A stretch of DNA of 8,356 nt from Candidatus Aminicenantota bacterium (GCA_029880275.1 JAOUOQ010000074.1:1-8356), one strand, 5' to 3'. Numbered from the stretch's first letter, positions 1 to 7,796 are shown. A program made the numbers and translations. The notes: generated from the letters alone by a model not told the origin.

Positions 1-2
1 TC

Positions 3-1148
3 CAGAGCAAATTATTAACCGAGTTCTGGGGACGTCCCATGCACCTGGAAGCCATTATTCTTCTGCCAGAAGGCTTCGAGGAGCATCCACAAGCGCGCTA
101 CCCGCTGATGATTTATCATGGACACCATCACCGCACCTTCTACACCCCTGTTGGATTCCGTGAGACTCCGCCCGAACCCGGTCTCACAGGATACGAGAAG
201 ACCTACCAGGATATGAGCTATCAATTTTACCAGGATTGGACCGGTCCGGATTTTCCCCGAATGATCATCGTTACCATTCAGCACGCCAATCCTTATTACG
301 ATGATTCCTACGCGGTGAATTCTGCCAATGTGGGACCCTATGGAGACGCTATTACCTATGAACTCATTCCCTATATTGAGAAGAAGTTTCGGGGCATCGG
401 TGAGGGATGGGCACGCGTGCTTTACGGTGGCTCGACCGGCGGTTGGGAAGTGTTAGCCGTGCAGATATTTTATCCTGACGAATACAACAGCACCTGGGCT
501 TTCTGCCCGGACCCCATCGATTTTCGGGCATATCAGGTGGTGAACATCTACGAACACGAGAATGCCTATTACATGGATAGCCAATGGAAGCGCACTCCCC
601 GGCCGGGGCAGCGCAACTATCTCGGCGAAATCAGTGCCACTATAGAGGAGACGAGTTATCACGAGCTCGTTCTGGGGACCAACGGTCGCTCAGGAGGTCA
701 ATGGGATATCTGGCAAGCGGTGTTTGGACCTGTGGGTGAGGATGGTTATCCCAAGCCAATCTGGGATAAGCGAACCGGCAAGATTGACCATTCTGTCTCC
801 GAGTATTGGCGTGAAAATTATGACCTCCGCTACATCCTGGAGCGTGATTGGGCGAAGCTCGGACCCAAACTCGCGGGGAAGCTCCATATTTATGTCGGGG
901 ATATGGATAACTACCATCTGAATAATGCTGTCTACCTGATGGAAGAATTTCTTGAGGGCACAAAAAATCCGTATTACGACGGCGTGGTGGAATATGGCGA
1001 CCGATTCGAGCACTGCTGGAGCGGCGACCATAATAACCCAAACTCTATCCAGCGTTTGACTATCAATCAGCGCTTTGCTCCCCAGATGGTGGAGCATATT
1101 CTGAAGACCGCACCGCCCGGAGCGGATATAACCAGCTGGAGGTATTAA
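3..1148 (+). CDS. Esterase-family alpha/beta hydrolase, 5'-truncated by window edge
   Basis: This reading frame is open to the left edge, so the ATG at 39 is probably internal. The codons before it read SKLLTEFWGRP and continue smoothly into the family-like sequence. It looks like a putative esterase (PF00756-like) with an alpha/beta-hydrolase fold. Counting from Met at 39, GGSTGG at residues 130-135 is a nucleophile elbow with Ser132 as the likely catalytic serine. HGHHH near residue 28 could help form the oxyanion region. GDMD (Asp288/Asp290) and FEHCW (His325) are plausible acid and base residues. The substrate is not evident: an ester of a sugar, polysaccharide or other small molecule is possible. 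The N-terminus and any signal peptide lie outside the window. The gene ends with TAA and converges with the MBL-fold gene 144 bp away. The hydrolase fold is well supported; the specific activity is unknown. Confidence 0.86.
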   Translation, partial: QSKLLTEFWGRPMHLEAIILLPEGFEEHPQARYPLMIYHGHHHRTFYTPVGFRETPPEPGLTGYEKTYQDMSYQFYQDWTGPDFPRMIIVTIQHANPYYDDSYAVNSANVGPYGDAITYELIPYIEKKFRGIGEGWARVLYGGSTGGWEVLAVQIFYPDEYNSTWAFCPDPIDFRAYQVVNIYEHENAYYMDSQWKRTPRPGQRNYLGEISATIEETSYHELVLGTNGRSGGQWDIWQAVFGPVGEDGYPKPIWDKRTGKIDHSVSEYWRENYDLRYILERDWAKLGPKLAGKLHIYVGDMDNYHLNNAVYLMEEFLEGTKNPYYDGVVEYGDRFEHCWSGDHNNPNSIQRLTINQRFAPQMVEHILKTAPPGADITSWRY

Positions 1149-1170
1149 TAACTAAGCCGCATGTTGGCTC

Positions 1171-1203
1171 AAGGGCTGCTCTTGCACATTTTAGCCCTTT
1201 TGA
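1171..1203 (+). terminator. Possible weak intrinsic terminator after the esterase gene
   Basis: AAGGGCT at 1171-1177 pairs with AGCCCTT at 1193-1199 across a 15-nt loop. If only the GGGCT/AGCCC core forms, the right arm is followed by TTTTG. It lies 23 bp after the esterase stop, between convergent genes. The stem is short and the T-tract brief, so termination is only plausible. Confidence 0.35.
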
Positions 1204-1292
1204 ACTCAGGCTCTTTTTAACGCAAGGAGATTTGAAGACTAAATCCCCGGCCGCTGCAGGATATTAGATTTCAGAGTTGTAGTGAAGGCTGT

Positions 1293-2030
1293 TTATTTCA
1301 GCTTGCGGATGCGCACCTCAATCTCTTTGTCATCTTTCAGCAATTCGACCAGCTTTGAGGTGTCTGTGTTACCATAGTGATAGGGGTAAATGATTTGCGG
1401 CTTGAACGCTCTGGCGGCATCGGCTGCCATCTCCGGCGTCATGGTATAGGGCACATTCATCGGCAGAAAGGCGATGTCAATATCCTTCAACTTTTTCATT
1501 TCGGGCACATTCTCGGTATCTCCGGCGATATACACTTTTTTATCCCCGAAGGTGATCACATAGCCGTTGCCCTGCCCCTTAGGATGGTAAGGATTCCCCG
1601 CACTGCGCATGTGAACGATATTGTAAGCAGGAACAGCCTCAATCTTTAAACCCTGAATGGTTTTAACATCCCCATTTTTCATGACCATACCGCCCTTTAC
1701 CCTTTGTGAGCAGAGTTCGGTGAGCACCAGGACGGTTCCTTCAGCGCGCAAATTCTCAATTGCATCTTCGTCCAGATGGTCGCCGTGCTCATGGGTTACC
1801 AGGATGATGTTGGCCTTCGGCATCTTGGTGTAATCCGCATATCCACTGACCGGGTCGATGTGGATGACTTTATCGCCAAAGGTAAACATCAGCGTACCGT
1901 GGCCTATACAGGTGATCTTAAGGTCGCCGGAGGAGGTTTGGAAAATATCCGTTTCAAACTCCTCTTGCGCCCATACCGTCAAGGCACATACCAAGATTAA
2001 AACACTGAACAATAAGGATAGCCTATACAT
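1293..2030 (-). CDS. Secreted UlaG-like MBL-fold metal-dependent hydrolase
   Basis: This is a 245-residue protein of the metallo-beta-lactamase superfamily, closest in layout to UlaG-like/UPF0173-type hydrolases (PF12706/PF13483). Residues 1-21 form a Sec signal peptide: short basic start, hydrophobic LLFSVLILVCALTV, and a likely cut after VWA. No good lipobox is seen. The mature part has GHGTLMF (43-49), HIDPV (57-61), the HxHxDH metal motif THEHGDH (His80, His82, Asp84, His85), HPKGQGNGYVI (149-159), AGDTE with Asp171, and YPYHYG with His218. These supply the usual two-metal ligands. Export implies a periplasmic or outer-surface hydrolase, whereas UlaG itself is a cytoplasmic lactonase, so the substrate cannot be inferred. 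The ATG is preceded by AAAGGAGGT, a strong ribosome binding site 4 nt away. The gene stands alone, convergent with the esterase and about 580 bp from tldE. Confidence 0.9.
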   Translation of the reverse strand: MYRLSLLFSVLILVCALTVWAQEEFETDIFQTSSGDLKITCIGHGTLMFTFGDKVIHIDPVSGYADYTKMPKANIILVTHEHGDHLDEDAIENLRAEGTVLVLTELCSQRVKGGMVMKNGDVKTIQGLKIEAVPAYNIVHMRSAGNPYHPKGQGNGYVITFGDKKVYIAGDTENVPEMKKLKDIDIAFLPMNVPYTMTPEMAADAARAFKPQIIYPYHYGNTDTSKLVELLKDDKEIEVRIRKLK

Positions 2031-2034
2031 ATTT

Positions 2035-2043
2035 ACCTCCTTT
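2035..2043 (-). promoter_or_regulatory. Strong Shine-Dalgarno of the MBL-fold gene
   Basis: On the minus strand AAAGGAGGT ends 4 nt before the ATG at 2030. This fixes the start codon and argues against the longer overlapping minus-strand frame that begins at 2241. Confidence 0.8.
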
Positions 2044-2095
2044 GGAAATTTCCTTAAAATTATTTGTACTACTGCTTCCGCACGCAGTTTTAAAA

Positions 2096-2124
2096 ATTCT
2101 ATCGCAAAATCTATCGCAAGTAAA
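2096..2124 (-). promoter_or_regulatory. Candidate sigma70-type promoter of the MBL-fold gene
   Basis: On the minus strand TTTACT (2119-2124) is followed after exactly 17 bp by TAGAAT (2096-2101). The -10 matches consensus at five of six positions and the -35 at four of six. Transcription would start near 2089, giving a leader of about 60 nt that contains the strong ribosome binding site. A 10-bp direct repeat, TTGCGATAGA (2098-2107 and 2110-2119), fills the spacer. Confidence 0.5.
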
Positions 2125-2580
2125 GTTTTTCCGGTGAAAAAATATATACAATGTTATTGACATTATAATAAAACTAAAAATATAGGCAAAAGATTTATTT
2201 GCATCGCAACAGTCTAATATCATCTTTCCGAAGCGAGCCACTCAAATTGATTTAAAATTTGGTCTTAGCGGGGTTGTAGCCAAAATCTTTGATCACCCAA
2301 AACTTAGCTTTACGACTGAAAGACCTCATCCGCCGCAAACTCACACACAATTCTCCACCGTGGCTGAGGAGAGAGGGAGGTATTTCTGAAAGTATTGGTT
2401 TAAATGTTTCCTTTGGTGTTTATTGTTGATGGTAAGAAGCCTATTTCATTTTTGTTTTCTTCCCTTTTTGCATATCACATCTCACATCTTATGGTTATGA
2501 TTAATGACCACAAGATTTCTCAATGAAGCATGTCAGAGGGCGAGAATTGAACATAACATGGATAAAATCTCTATGCTCAC
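2125..2580. other. AT-rich intergenic stretch without a convincing gene
   Basis: This stretch separates the MBL-fold promoter from the end of tldE. I see no protein-coding frame with family-like sequence, no tRNA cloverleaf and no repeat array. It has a purine-rich run at 2366-2380, a small tandem TCACATC pair at 2475-2488 and a T-rich patch near 2447-2469. A 40-codon plus-strand frame at 2404-2526 lacks a well-placed ribosome binding site. Confidence 0.6.
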
Positions 2581-2616
2581 AAAAAGGAAATTCCTATTAA
2601 TATCTTACAGGAATTT
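2581..2616 (-). terminator. Candidate intrinsic terminator of the tldD-tldE unit
   Basis: On the minus strand AAATTCCT (2609-2616) and AGGAATTT (2588-2595) form an 8-bp stem with a 13-nt loop, followed by CC and a run of five T. The left arm overlaps the tldE stop codon. The stem is AT-rich and so weak, but its position and T-run fit an end of transcription. Confidence 0.42.
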
Positions 2617-3937
2617 AAACACCGGAAACAACAACGTCTGTGAATACTAAGCTCGGTGTTCGTTGGGAGGAGTAGATCCATGGGTCATTGGCGACTTCAG
2701 CAAGTTTGTGCCAAAACTTAAGGTGGTTGTCAGCGATGTTCATTTCAGCAACAGCTTGAACAGGCTCTCCATTTTCGAAGAGTTGCCCGAAGATACCAAT
2801 GGATGCATCGCCGGTAGTCGAGTTGGAGTTGCCGCCTATCAATCCGGTGATGAATATGCCTTTACCGAGGTCTTTCATGATCTCCTTCACGGATCGTTTT
2901 CCCGGAGGAATGACCAGGTTTGAAGGTTCTCCCGTAGTTGGTTCCCATCCCAGCTTCCTGCTGTAATACCAATCAATATAGAACTCCTTCAATAACCCTG
3001 CTTCGATCATGGTTCTCTTTTTCGCCGCAATCCCATCGCCATCGAATAATCGACTACCCACACCTCCCCGAATAAAAGGATCGTTAATGAGTGTAAAATG
3101 CTTGCTTCCGACCCTCTGTCCTTTCTTGTCCGCAAGGAATGATTGTTTTTGCTGGATATTCCTCCCGTACATAGCAGCAAGAAAACCTCCAAGCACCCCG
3201 TCAACATTCCGATTCTCTATGATGATTGGCAAGGTCTCCGTTTTGATTTTCTTTGCTCCAAGAAGAGCGAGGGTGCGCTCCGCGGCTTCTGCACCAATCT
3301 TTTCCGGGGAAGGCATGCCCTTTCTCGCAACAGACACGACAAAGTTGCCTGCCATTGGTCTGCGGTCCCCCTCATCCTGTACTGTCATTTGAGCACCTGC
3401 CGAGTAGATAGTGGATTCCCTGTACCCTTCGAAAGCGTTACTTGTCATCACGATCGATTCTCTACGGTCGTCGTATTGCCTCGCAGTGACCGAGATTACC
3501 TTATCCCCACCCTTAGAAAGGCAAGACTCCTCTATGGTCCTTACTATTTTATGTCTGCCTTCAGGAGTCAATTCATCGTATGAAGGATCGAGTATTCCCA
3601 AGTCCATATCGACCCTTCCTTTATAGTATTTCGGGTCCGGCAAAGTGCGGTAAGGGTCCTCGGCCAGGAGTTTGGTTGTAGATATGGCATTTGAGATGAA
3701 ATCCTTCAGGGCATCCTTGCGGAGGTCCGAAGTGCTTTGTCTTGAATAACGGCCATTGGCGAAGACTTCGATGGCTAATCTCTTAGTTGAAGCCCCTTCG
3801 ATACTCTCCGGCTTGCGCATCCGGTAACTAATCTCAACGAATCGAATGCGAAGAATGCCAACCCGGCAATCATCAGCGCCAGCAGACTTGGCGGTCTTGA
3901 TTGACCAATTAGCTAAATCATACATTTCTTTATTCAT
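2615..3937 (-). CDS. tldE: TldE/PmbA-family protein, non-catalytic partner of TldD
   Basis: The 440-residue product belongs to the TldD/PmbA family (PF01523-type), TldE (PmbA) side. In characterised systems TldE pairs with TldD as a heterodimeric metalloprotease that degrades unfolded peptides and matures modified peptides such as microcin B17. Typical TldE segments are present: MTSNAFEGYRES mid-protein, NRNVDGVLGGFLAAMYG and QQKQSFLADKKGQ, then NSTTGDASIGIFGQLFENGE and the closing SLVFTDVVVSGV. No HExxxH motif occurs, as expected for this subunit. I chose the ATG at 3937 because AAGGAG (3945-3950) sits 7 nt upstream; the same frame extends to 4012, but only inside tldD with unrelated sequence. 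The tldD TAA overlaps this ribosome binding site and the gap is 11 bp, so the two are surely cotranscribed and probably translationally coupled. The N-terminus MNKEMYDLANWSI has no signal peptide, unlike its partner. Confidence 0.93.
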   Translation of the reverse strand: MNKEMYDLANWSIKTAKSAGADDCRVGILRIRFVEISYRMRKPESIEGASTKRLAIEVFANGRYSRQSTSDLRKDALKDFISNAISTTKLLAEDPYRTLPDPKYYKGRVDMDLGILDPSYDELTPEGRHKIVRTIEESCLSKGGDKVISVTARQYDDRRESIVMTSNAFEGYRESTIYSAGAQMTVQDEGDRRPMAGNFVVSVARKGMPSPEKIGAEAAERTLALLGAKKIKTETLPIIIENRNVDGVLGGFLAAMYGRNIQQKQSFLADKKGQRVGSKHFTLINDPFIRGGVGSRLFDGDGIAAKKRTMIEAGLLKEFYIDWYYSRKLGWEPTTGEPSNLVIPPGKRSVKEIMKDLGKGIFITGLIGGNSNSTTGDASIGIFGQLFENGEPVQAVAEMNIADNHLKFWHKLAEVANDPWIYSSQRTPSLVFTDVVVSGV

Positions 3938-3944
3938 CTCTATA

Positions 3945-3950
3945 CTCCTT
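3945..3950 (-). promoter_or_regulatory. tldE ribosome binding site overlapping the tldD stop
   Basis: The minus-strand sequence reads GCATAAGGAGTATAGAGATG. TAA is the tldD stop, AAGGAG is the ribosome binding site and the final ATG is the tldE start. This decides the start and suggests translational coupling. Confidence 0.75.
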
Positions 3951-5481
3951 ATGCTTTCACTCCACCCACGGTCATGGATTTTACAAGAACGGTAGGCATG
4001 CCCATGCCGCAAGGAACTGCTTGTCCGCCTTTACCGCATGAACCACTACCGCCCTTAAACATTTCTAAGTCATTAGCCACCATGGTAATGTTCCTGAGCA
4101 TCTTAGGGCCATTGCCCATGATGTTGATGTCCTTGATGGGTGCCGTGAGATTTCCGTTCTCGATCATTCGTCCCTGAGAAACATAGAACGCGAAATCCCC
4201 TTCGCCGATTCTTACTTGTCCGTTACTCACATCCTGCACATAAATGCCTCTCTCAACGCTTTTGATGACATCTTCAGGTGTAGCCGGTCCAGCCAGCATG
4301 TAGGTATTCCGCATGCGGGGCTGCACGTAATGCTCATAGCTCTGGCGGCGGCCATTACCGGTTGGCTTCACTTTGTAATACCCTGCGGAGATCTTGTCAT
4401 GCATATAGCTGGAAAGGATACCATTGTCCACCAGCACTGTTCTCTGTCCGGGAGTACCTTCGTCATCTACATTGATGGAGCCCAGCATATTTGGGTTGGT
4501 GCCGTCGTCAACGATAGTTACAAAGGGCTCAGCCACTTTTTTCCCGATCATAGTGCAATAGGTAGAGATTTTCTTCCGATTAAAGTCGGCCTCCATTCCG
4601 TGTCCGATGGCTTCGTGAAGAAGGACACCCGGAACGCCTGGGCCCAGCACGACTGGCATCTCTCCGGCCGGAGGCTGAACGGCATCGAAAAGAATAATCG
4701 TCTGATCAACAGCTGTTTTGGCCACCTCGTCCACCACGGCTTTGGTGTAGAATGAGAAGTCCCTGCGACCACCGATTTGCCAGGCAGCCCTTTCTCGCTT
4801 GCCATTCTTTTCAGCCACTACAGAAGCGTAGAGGTAATTCCTGGGCAAAAGATCCTCGGCTTTTGTACCTTCGCTTGTGACTACCAGGATTCTTTTCTGA
4901 TCGTCGTAAAATCCAGCATTCACCTTGATGATTAGAGACGAGAGAGAGAAGCATTTGTCGTTTGCAGATTGAACAAGAGGTAGCTTGGACTCAAGAGGCA
5001 CCGAAGTCAGTAGTGTTGTGAGCGGGTAGTAATTTTTCAGCTTCAATTGTGCAAACTGGTCGGCAGGTTTCTTTGAGGTAGAGTCGGCAATAGTGGCGGC
5101 GGTCGATGCAGCAGCCAGCATCGACTGTTCGGTAAACTCCTGCGTGTACCCGTAGCCAACCTGCTCGCCTTTCACGGTTCGAATGCCTACGCCGAGAGCC
5201 ACGTCGCTGTATGCTCGGTTCACTTTGCCGTCTTCAAGGATGACCCAATTGCTAATGGTGTGCTCGAAGTAGAGGTCGGCGAAATCACCACCCTTAGAAA
5301 GCGCCTCAGAAAGCACCTTCTGGCATAGAGAGTCTGTGATACCGAACTCGGATTCAAAATACCCTGGCTTATCCGCGCGGGCAAGCTCGAACCAGCCCCT
5401 CGGTAAAACAGGTACTGCTACAGCTGCGACGGCGGCTGTACCAGTAGTCTTGAGAAAAGAACGTCTGGTTATGGTTTTCAT
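3949..5481 (-). CDS. tldD: Tat-exported TldD-family zinc metalloprotease
   Basis: The 510-residue product is the catalytic TldD-type subunit. The N-terminus MKTITRRSFLK carries a twin-arginine motif (Arg6-Arg7) followed by an alanine/valine-rich stretch to about residue 26, so export of the folded protein through the Tat pathway is predicted. The active site LLHEAIGHGMEADFN gives HExxxH (His289, Glu290, His294). GSCGKGGQ near the C-terminus holds Cys482, matching the conserved cysteine metal ligand of TldD, and the protein ends in the family's SMTVGG block. The ATG at 5481 is preceded by GGAGGG 5 nt away. An in-frame TTG at 5493 would overlap that ribosome binding site and only add four residues before the Tat motif, so I reject it. 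It lies 11 bp upstream of tldE and 110 bp downstream of the DUF5916 gene. Family and Tat signal are clear; the natural peptide substrate is not. Confidence 0.95.
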   Translation of the reverse strand: MKTITRRSFLKTTGTAAVAAVAVPVLPRGWFELARADKPGYFESEFGITDSLCQKVLSEALSKGGDFADLYFEHTISNWVILEDGKVNRAYSDVALGVGIRTVKGEQVGYGYTQEFTEQSMLAAASTAATIADSTSKKPADQFAQLKLKNYYPLTTLLTSVPLESKLPLVQSANDKCFSLSSLIIKVNAGFYDDQKRILVVTSEGTKAEDLLPRNYLYASVVAEKNGKRERAAWQIGGRRDFSFYTKAVVDEVAKTAVDQTIILFDAVQPPAGEMPVVLGPGVPGVLLHEAIGHGMEADFNRKKISTYCTMIGKKVAEPFVTIVDDGTNPNMLGSINVDDEGTPGQRTVLVDNGILSSYMHDKISAGYYKVKPTGNGRRQSYEHYVQPRMRNTYMLAGPATPEDVIKSVERGIYVQDVSNGQVRIGEGDFAFYVSQGRMIENGNLTAPIKDINIMGNGPKMLRNITMVANDLEMFKGGSGSCGKGGQAVPCGMGMPTVLVKSMTVGGVKA

Positions 5482-5485
5482 ATCG

Positions 5486-5491
5486 CCCTCC
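5486..5491 (-). promoter_or_regulatory. tldD ribosome binding site
   Basis: GGAGGG on the minus strand lies 4-5 nt before the ATG at 5481 and decides the start against the TTG at 5493. Confidence 0.7.
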
Positions 5492-5517
5492 AAATATTTA
5501 TGTTGGATACTACAAAA

Positions 5518-5547
5518 AGTATATCACAACAAAATGATTAAAATTAA
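5518..5547 (-). promoter_or_regulatory. Possible tldD promoter
   Basis: TATACT on the minus strand (5518-5523) matches the -10 consensus at five of six positions and lies about 37 bp before the tldD start. The region 17-18 bp upstream is AT-rich (TTAATT-like) and only a poor -35. The pair tldD-tldE may therefore have its own promoter, or may depend on readthrough from the DUF5916 gene, after which I see no strong terminator. Confidence 0.33.
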
Positions 5548-5591
5548 CTTTTAAAAACAGCATAGGTAAAAATATCAATTCTATAACATAT

Positions 5592-7727
5592 TTATATCCT
5601 CCACCAATAAGAGAATTTTATAAACACACTGTAACCTGTGCGAGCATAGCTTCCTGCTTCGTCTTGCAAGAAATTGCTATCCACGCCGAGGAAAAATACC
5701 GTCCCCGGTCTGAGGATATAGCTAACCAGAAAGCTATTGTATATTTTCTTATAATAGTGGTTGTAATCTATGATTGCCCTCAGGGATAGAGTCTTGGATA
5801 TCTGATAGGTCGTCCTCTGCCGAATGACATTGTAATCCCAGAGCTGTTTTCCTCCTCTTTCCTCATAGAAGGTATTTTTGCTGAGATCGAATCCCATCTG
5901 AAGTCTATTGCTGGGCTTAAAGTTGAGAAAAACTCCGTAAGTGTTGCTCCATCCAAGAAAAGGATCGTCAGAGTCATAGCTAATGTTGTCCCCTGTTCTA
6001 AAGTAAAACTCGAAGGGAAGCCAGCCGATTAAATTTGTAGAGCCATTCAGAGTAAATGAGTTTTTATGGAAATTAATTCCCCCGTATCTCTCCATGTAAT
6101 TCTGAAAAGAAACATACAAGCGGGAGAATTGAGTAAATTCGAAGTTAACCTCTGCTTCCGCCCATTTGTCGGTCATGATATTTTCGTTGTAAGCATTCAT
6201 GTTGCCTGCACTAAGATTAAAGTAGACAACATTTAAATACTTTTTCTCGGGAAAGGTGCGAAAGGAAGTAAAGGCACCCATTCTTTTATAGTCCACTCGG
6301 TTGACAAAGCCAGAGGAAGCTTCAAAGTCCGGGTGAATAGCTTTCCAATTCACACCTGCCACCCAATGTTTTGTATAATATAAAAAGTTGCCGTAGAGAG
6401 CCGGGGCGGCGCTGGTGTCCTCCTCGCCGGATTTAGTCTTGGAAGCCAGAGCCTGAAAAGAGAAGAAGTATTTATTCTTAAACTTAAACTGCCCATCTAC
6501 ACCGGCGACCCGATTATAGGAGCCGTCAATCTCCTTATCAGCCATGCTAAAGCCCAGATATGATTCCTGAAAGACATCGGTCTTCATGCGAAAGATGTTA
6601 AATAGGGCATTGTCATCCCTGCTGTCTCCTCCATTGTGCACCTCCCAAAGGCTCTCTGTGGGATTAAGGTCATATGCAGAGAGAAATCCATAAGTGAGCC
6701 GCCCCACTTTTCCCGTGAGCTTTGCTCCCAGGAAAGGATTGATAATTCTTCTGGTATAGACCATCTCAATCTCAGGAAACTGAAAGATTTCCATCCCCTC
6801 AAGGAAGAAAGGTCTCTTTTCAGAGTAATACAGGGCGAACCTCTGATTTATATCAATCTGGGGAGCGTCTGCCTCAATATGGCTAAAATCGGGATTGAGA
6901 GTGAAGTCTAAAGTTATATCAGAACTCACACCATATTTGAGGTTGACGCCCGGTTGGAAGTCAACTTTTTTATCCTGTGTTTTAAGCGAGGTTATCAGGG
7001 GCATGACTTCAAGATTTTTACCTTTCTCCACTTCGCCCTGAATTAAAATTTCTCTTCCCTGGACGATTAGGCCCGGTATTTCTCTTGACATACTCGGCCA
7101 GACGATAATCTCACCTTTTCGGGGAATGTTTCTCCCAATACAAATGTTCCATACTTTATTCTCTTTATCGGGAAAACGAATACTCTTGAAGGGAAGCGCC
7201 ATCTCTATGGTATACCCTTCCTCATTAATCTTTCCATCGGTATAAAAAGCGGTATCCCAGCTATCGCTCTCGTTTTCATTGCCGCCTTCTTCAGTGCGAA
7301 TGGCATCTCCCTGGACTCCGACAGGGTTAATGAAAAACTCAAAAGCACGACGCTTCTCATTAAATGTATCCAAAAATATCACTACCCAATCATCATCAAA
7401 AAGGTTATCCCGATTGGTTATAGAAGCCCTTATTTTCTGCGGTTCAGAATCATAGCAGCGAATAGCTATGTATAAATTTTTCTGGTCATAGCCAAGATAA
7501 GCCACGGTTTTTTCGGAAGGGACTCCCTTTTCTTTGGGAGCAAATTGAACGAAATCCTCGATTTTTAACGCCTCCTGTTCCCAGACAGGATTCTCCAGAA
7601 TGCCATCTATTTTGGGGGGAGAAGTGAGTCGGGGTATCTTTAAGATTTTTTCCTCCGAGATACTAAGATTAGATAGCAACAGAATGACCATTAAGAATGT
7701 AACAAAATATAATCCTCTTTTCCTCAT
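5592..7727 (-). CDS. DUF5916 outer-membrane protein with CBM9-like N-terminal domain
   Basis: This is a 711-residue exported protein. Residues 1-24 are a signal peptide: MRKRG, a hydrophobic VTFLMVILLLSNL core and a likely cut near SIS-EE. Residues about 30-230 resemble a family 9 carbohydrate-binding-like beta-sandwich: KIDGILENPVWEQ (39-51), the AYLGYDQKNLYIAIRCYD strand block, FLDTFNEKRRAFEFFINPVG and GYTIEMALPFKSIRF (171-185). The rest matches DUF5916, with the hallmark LNPDFSHIEADAPQ...YYSEKRPFFLEG at about 278-311 followed by many alternating aromatic strands and a C-terminal KFSYWWRI. A beta-barrel in the outer membrane is the likely state. The last residue is Ile rather than the usual Phe of barrel signals, though the end is strongly aromatic. 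Its role is unknown; glycan binding or transport is inference from the CBM9-like part only. AAAGGA lies about 10 nt before the ATG, slightly far. It is divergent from the NahK-like kinase and upstream of tldD. Confidence 0.92.
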   Translation of the reverse strand: MRKRGLYFVTFLMVILLLSNLSISEEKILKIPRLTSPPKIDGILENPVWEQEALKIEDFVQFAPKEKGVPSEKTVAYLGYDQKNLYIAIRCYDSEPQKIRASITNRDNLFDDDWVVIFLDTFNEKRRAFEFFINPVGVQGDAIRTEEGGNENESDSWDTAFYTDGKINEEGYTIEMALPFKSIRFPDKENKVWNICIGRNIPRKGEIIVWPSMSREIPGLIVQGREILIQGEVEKGKNLEVMPLITSLKTQDKKVDFQPGVNLKYGVSSDITLDFTLNPDFSHIEADAPQIDINQRFALYYSEKRPFFLEGMEIFQFPEIEMVYTRRIINPFLGAKLTGKVGRLTYGFLSAYDLNPTESLWEVHNGGDSRDDNALFNIFRMKTDVFQESYLGFSMADKEIDGSYNRVAGVDGQFKFKNKYFFSFQALASKTKSGEEDTSAAPALYGNFLYYTKHWVAGVNWKAIHPDFEASSGFVNRVDYKRMGAFTSFRTFPEKKYLNVVYFNLSAGNMNAYNENIMTDKWAEAEVNFEFTQFSRLYVSFQNYMERYGGINFHKNSFTLNGSTNLIGWLPFEFYFRTGDNISYDSDDPFLGWSNTYGVFLNFKPSNRLQMGFDLSKNTFYEERGGKQLWDYNVIRQRTTYQISKTLSLRAIIDYNHYYKKIYNSFLVSYILRPGTVFFLGVDSNFLQDEAGSYARTGYSVFIKFSYWWRI

Positions 7728-7765
7728 ATCATTGTTATCCTTTTTCGCTTTTACCGCTTTTACTT

Positions 7766-7796
7766 ATAATACGAATATAGTCTCTTAAAGGTTCAA
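7766..7796 (-). promoter_or_regulatory. Possible DUF5916-gene promoter
   Basis: On the minus strand TTGAAC (7791-7796) is followed after 19 bp by TATTAT (7766-7771). Both hexamers are reasonable but the spacer is long. Copy A of the direct repeat lies immediately upstream. Confidence 0.32.

Noticed and set aside
1226..1267. AAGGAG followed by TTG in the convergent gap
   Set aside because: The frame ends after 11 residues and has no recognisable content.
2157..2186. TTGACA with TATAGG 18 bp away on the plus strand
   Set aside because: No plus-strand gene follows for over 5 kb apart from unsupported short frames; chance matches are common in AT-rich DNA.
2023..2241. 72-codon minus-strand frame overlapping the MBL-gene start
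   Set aside because: It spans the predicted promoter and ribosome binding site, is AT-driven (Phe, Ile, Lys, Asn rich) and shows no family-like sequence.
2404..2526. 40-codon plus-strand frame beginning MFPLVFIVDGKK
   Set aside because: The nearest purine-rich run (2371-2380) is more than 20 bp upstream of the ATG, and nothing in the sequence is family-like.
2531..2555. Segment GGCGAGAATTGAAC resembling a tRNA T-arm complement
   Set aside because: No acceptor, D-arm or anticodon stem can be folded around it, and the T-loop match is poor.
3938..4012. Longer tldE frame starting at 4012
   Set aside because: The extra 25 residues lie inside tldD, do not resemble the family N-terminus or a signal peptide, and a good ribosome binding site precedes the ATG at 3937.
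4216..4755. 179-codon plus-strand frame inside tldD
   Set aside because: It is antisense to the strongly conserved TldD catalytic region, so it is a shadow frame.
5494..5591. Terminator after the DUF5916 gene
   Set aside because: No inverted repeat followed by a T-run was found on the minus strand; the T-rich patches have no stem.
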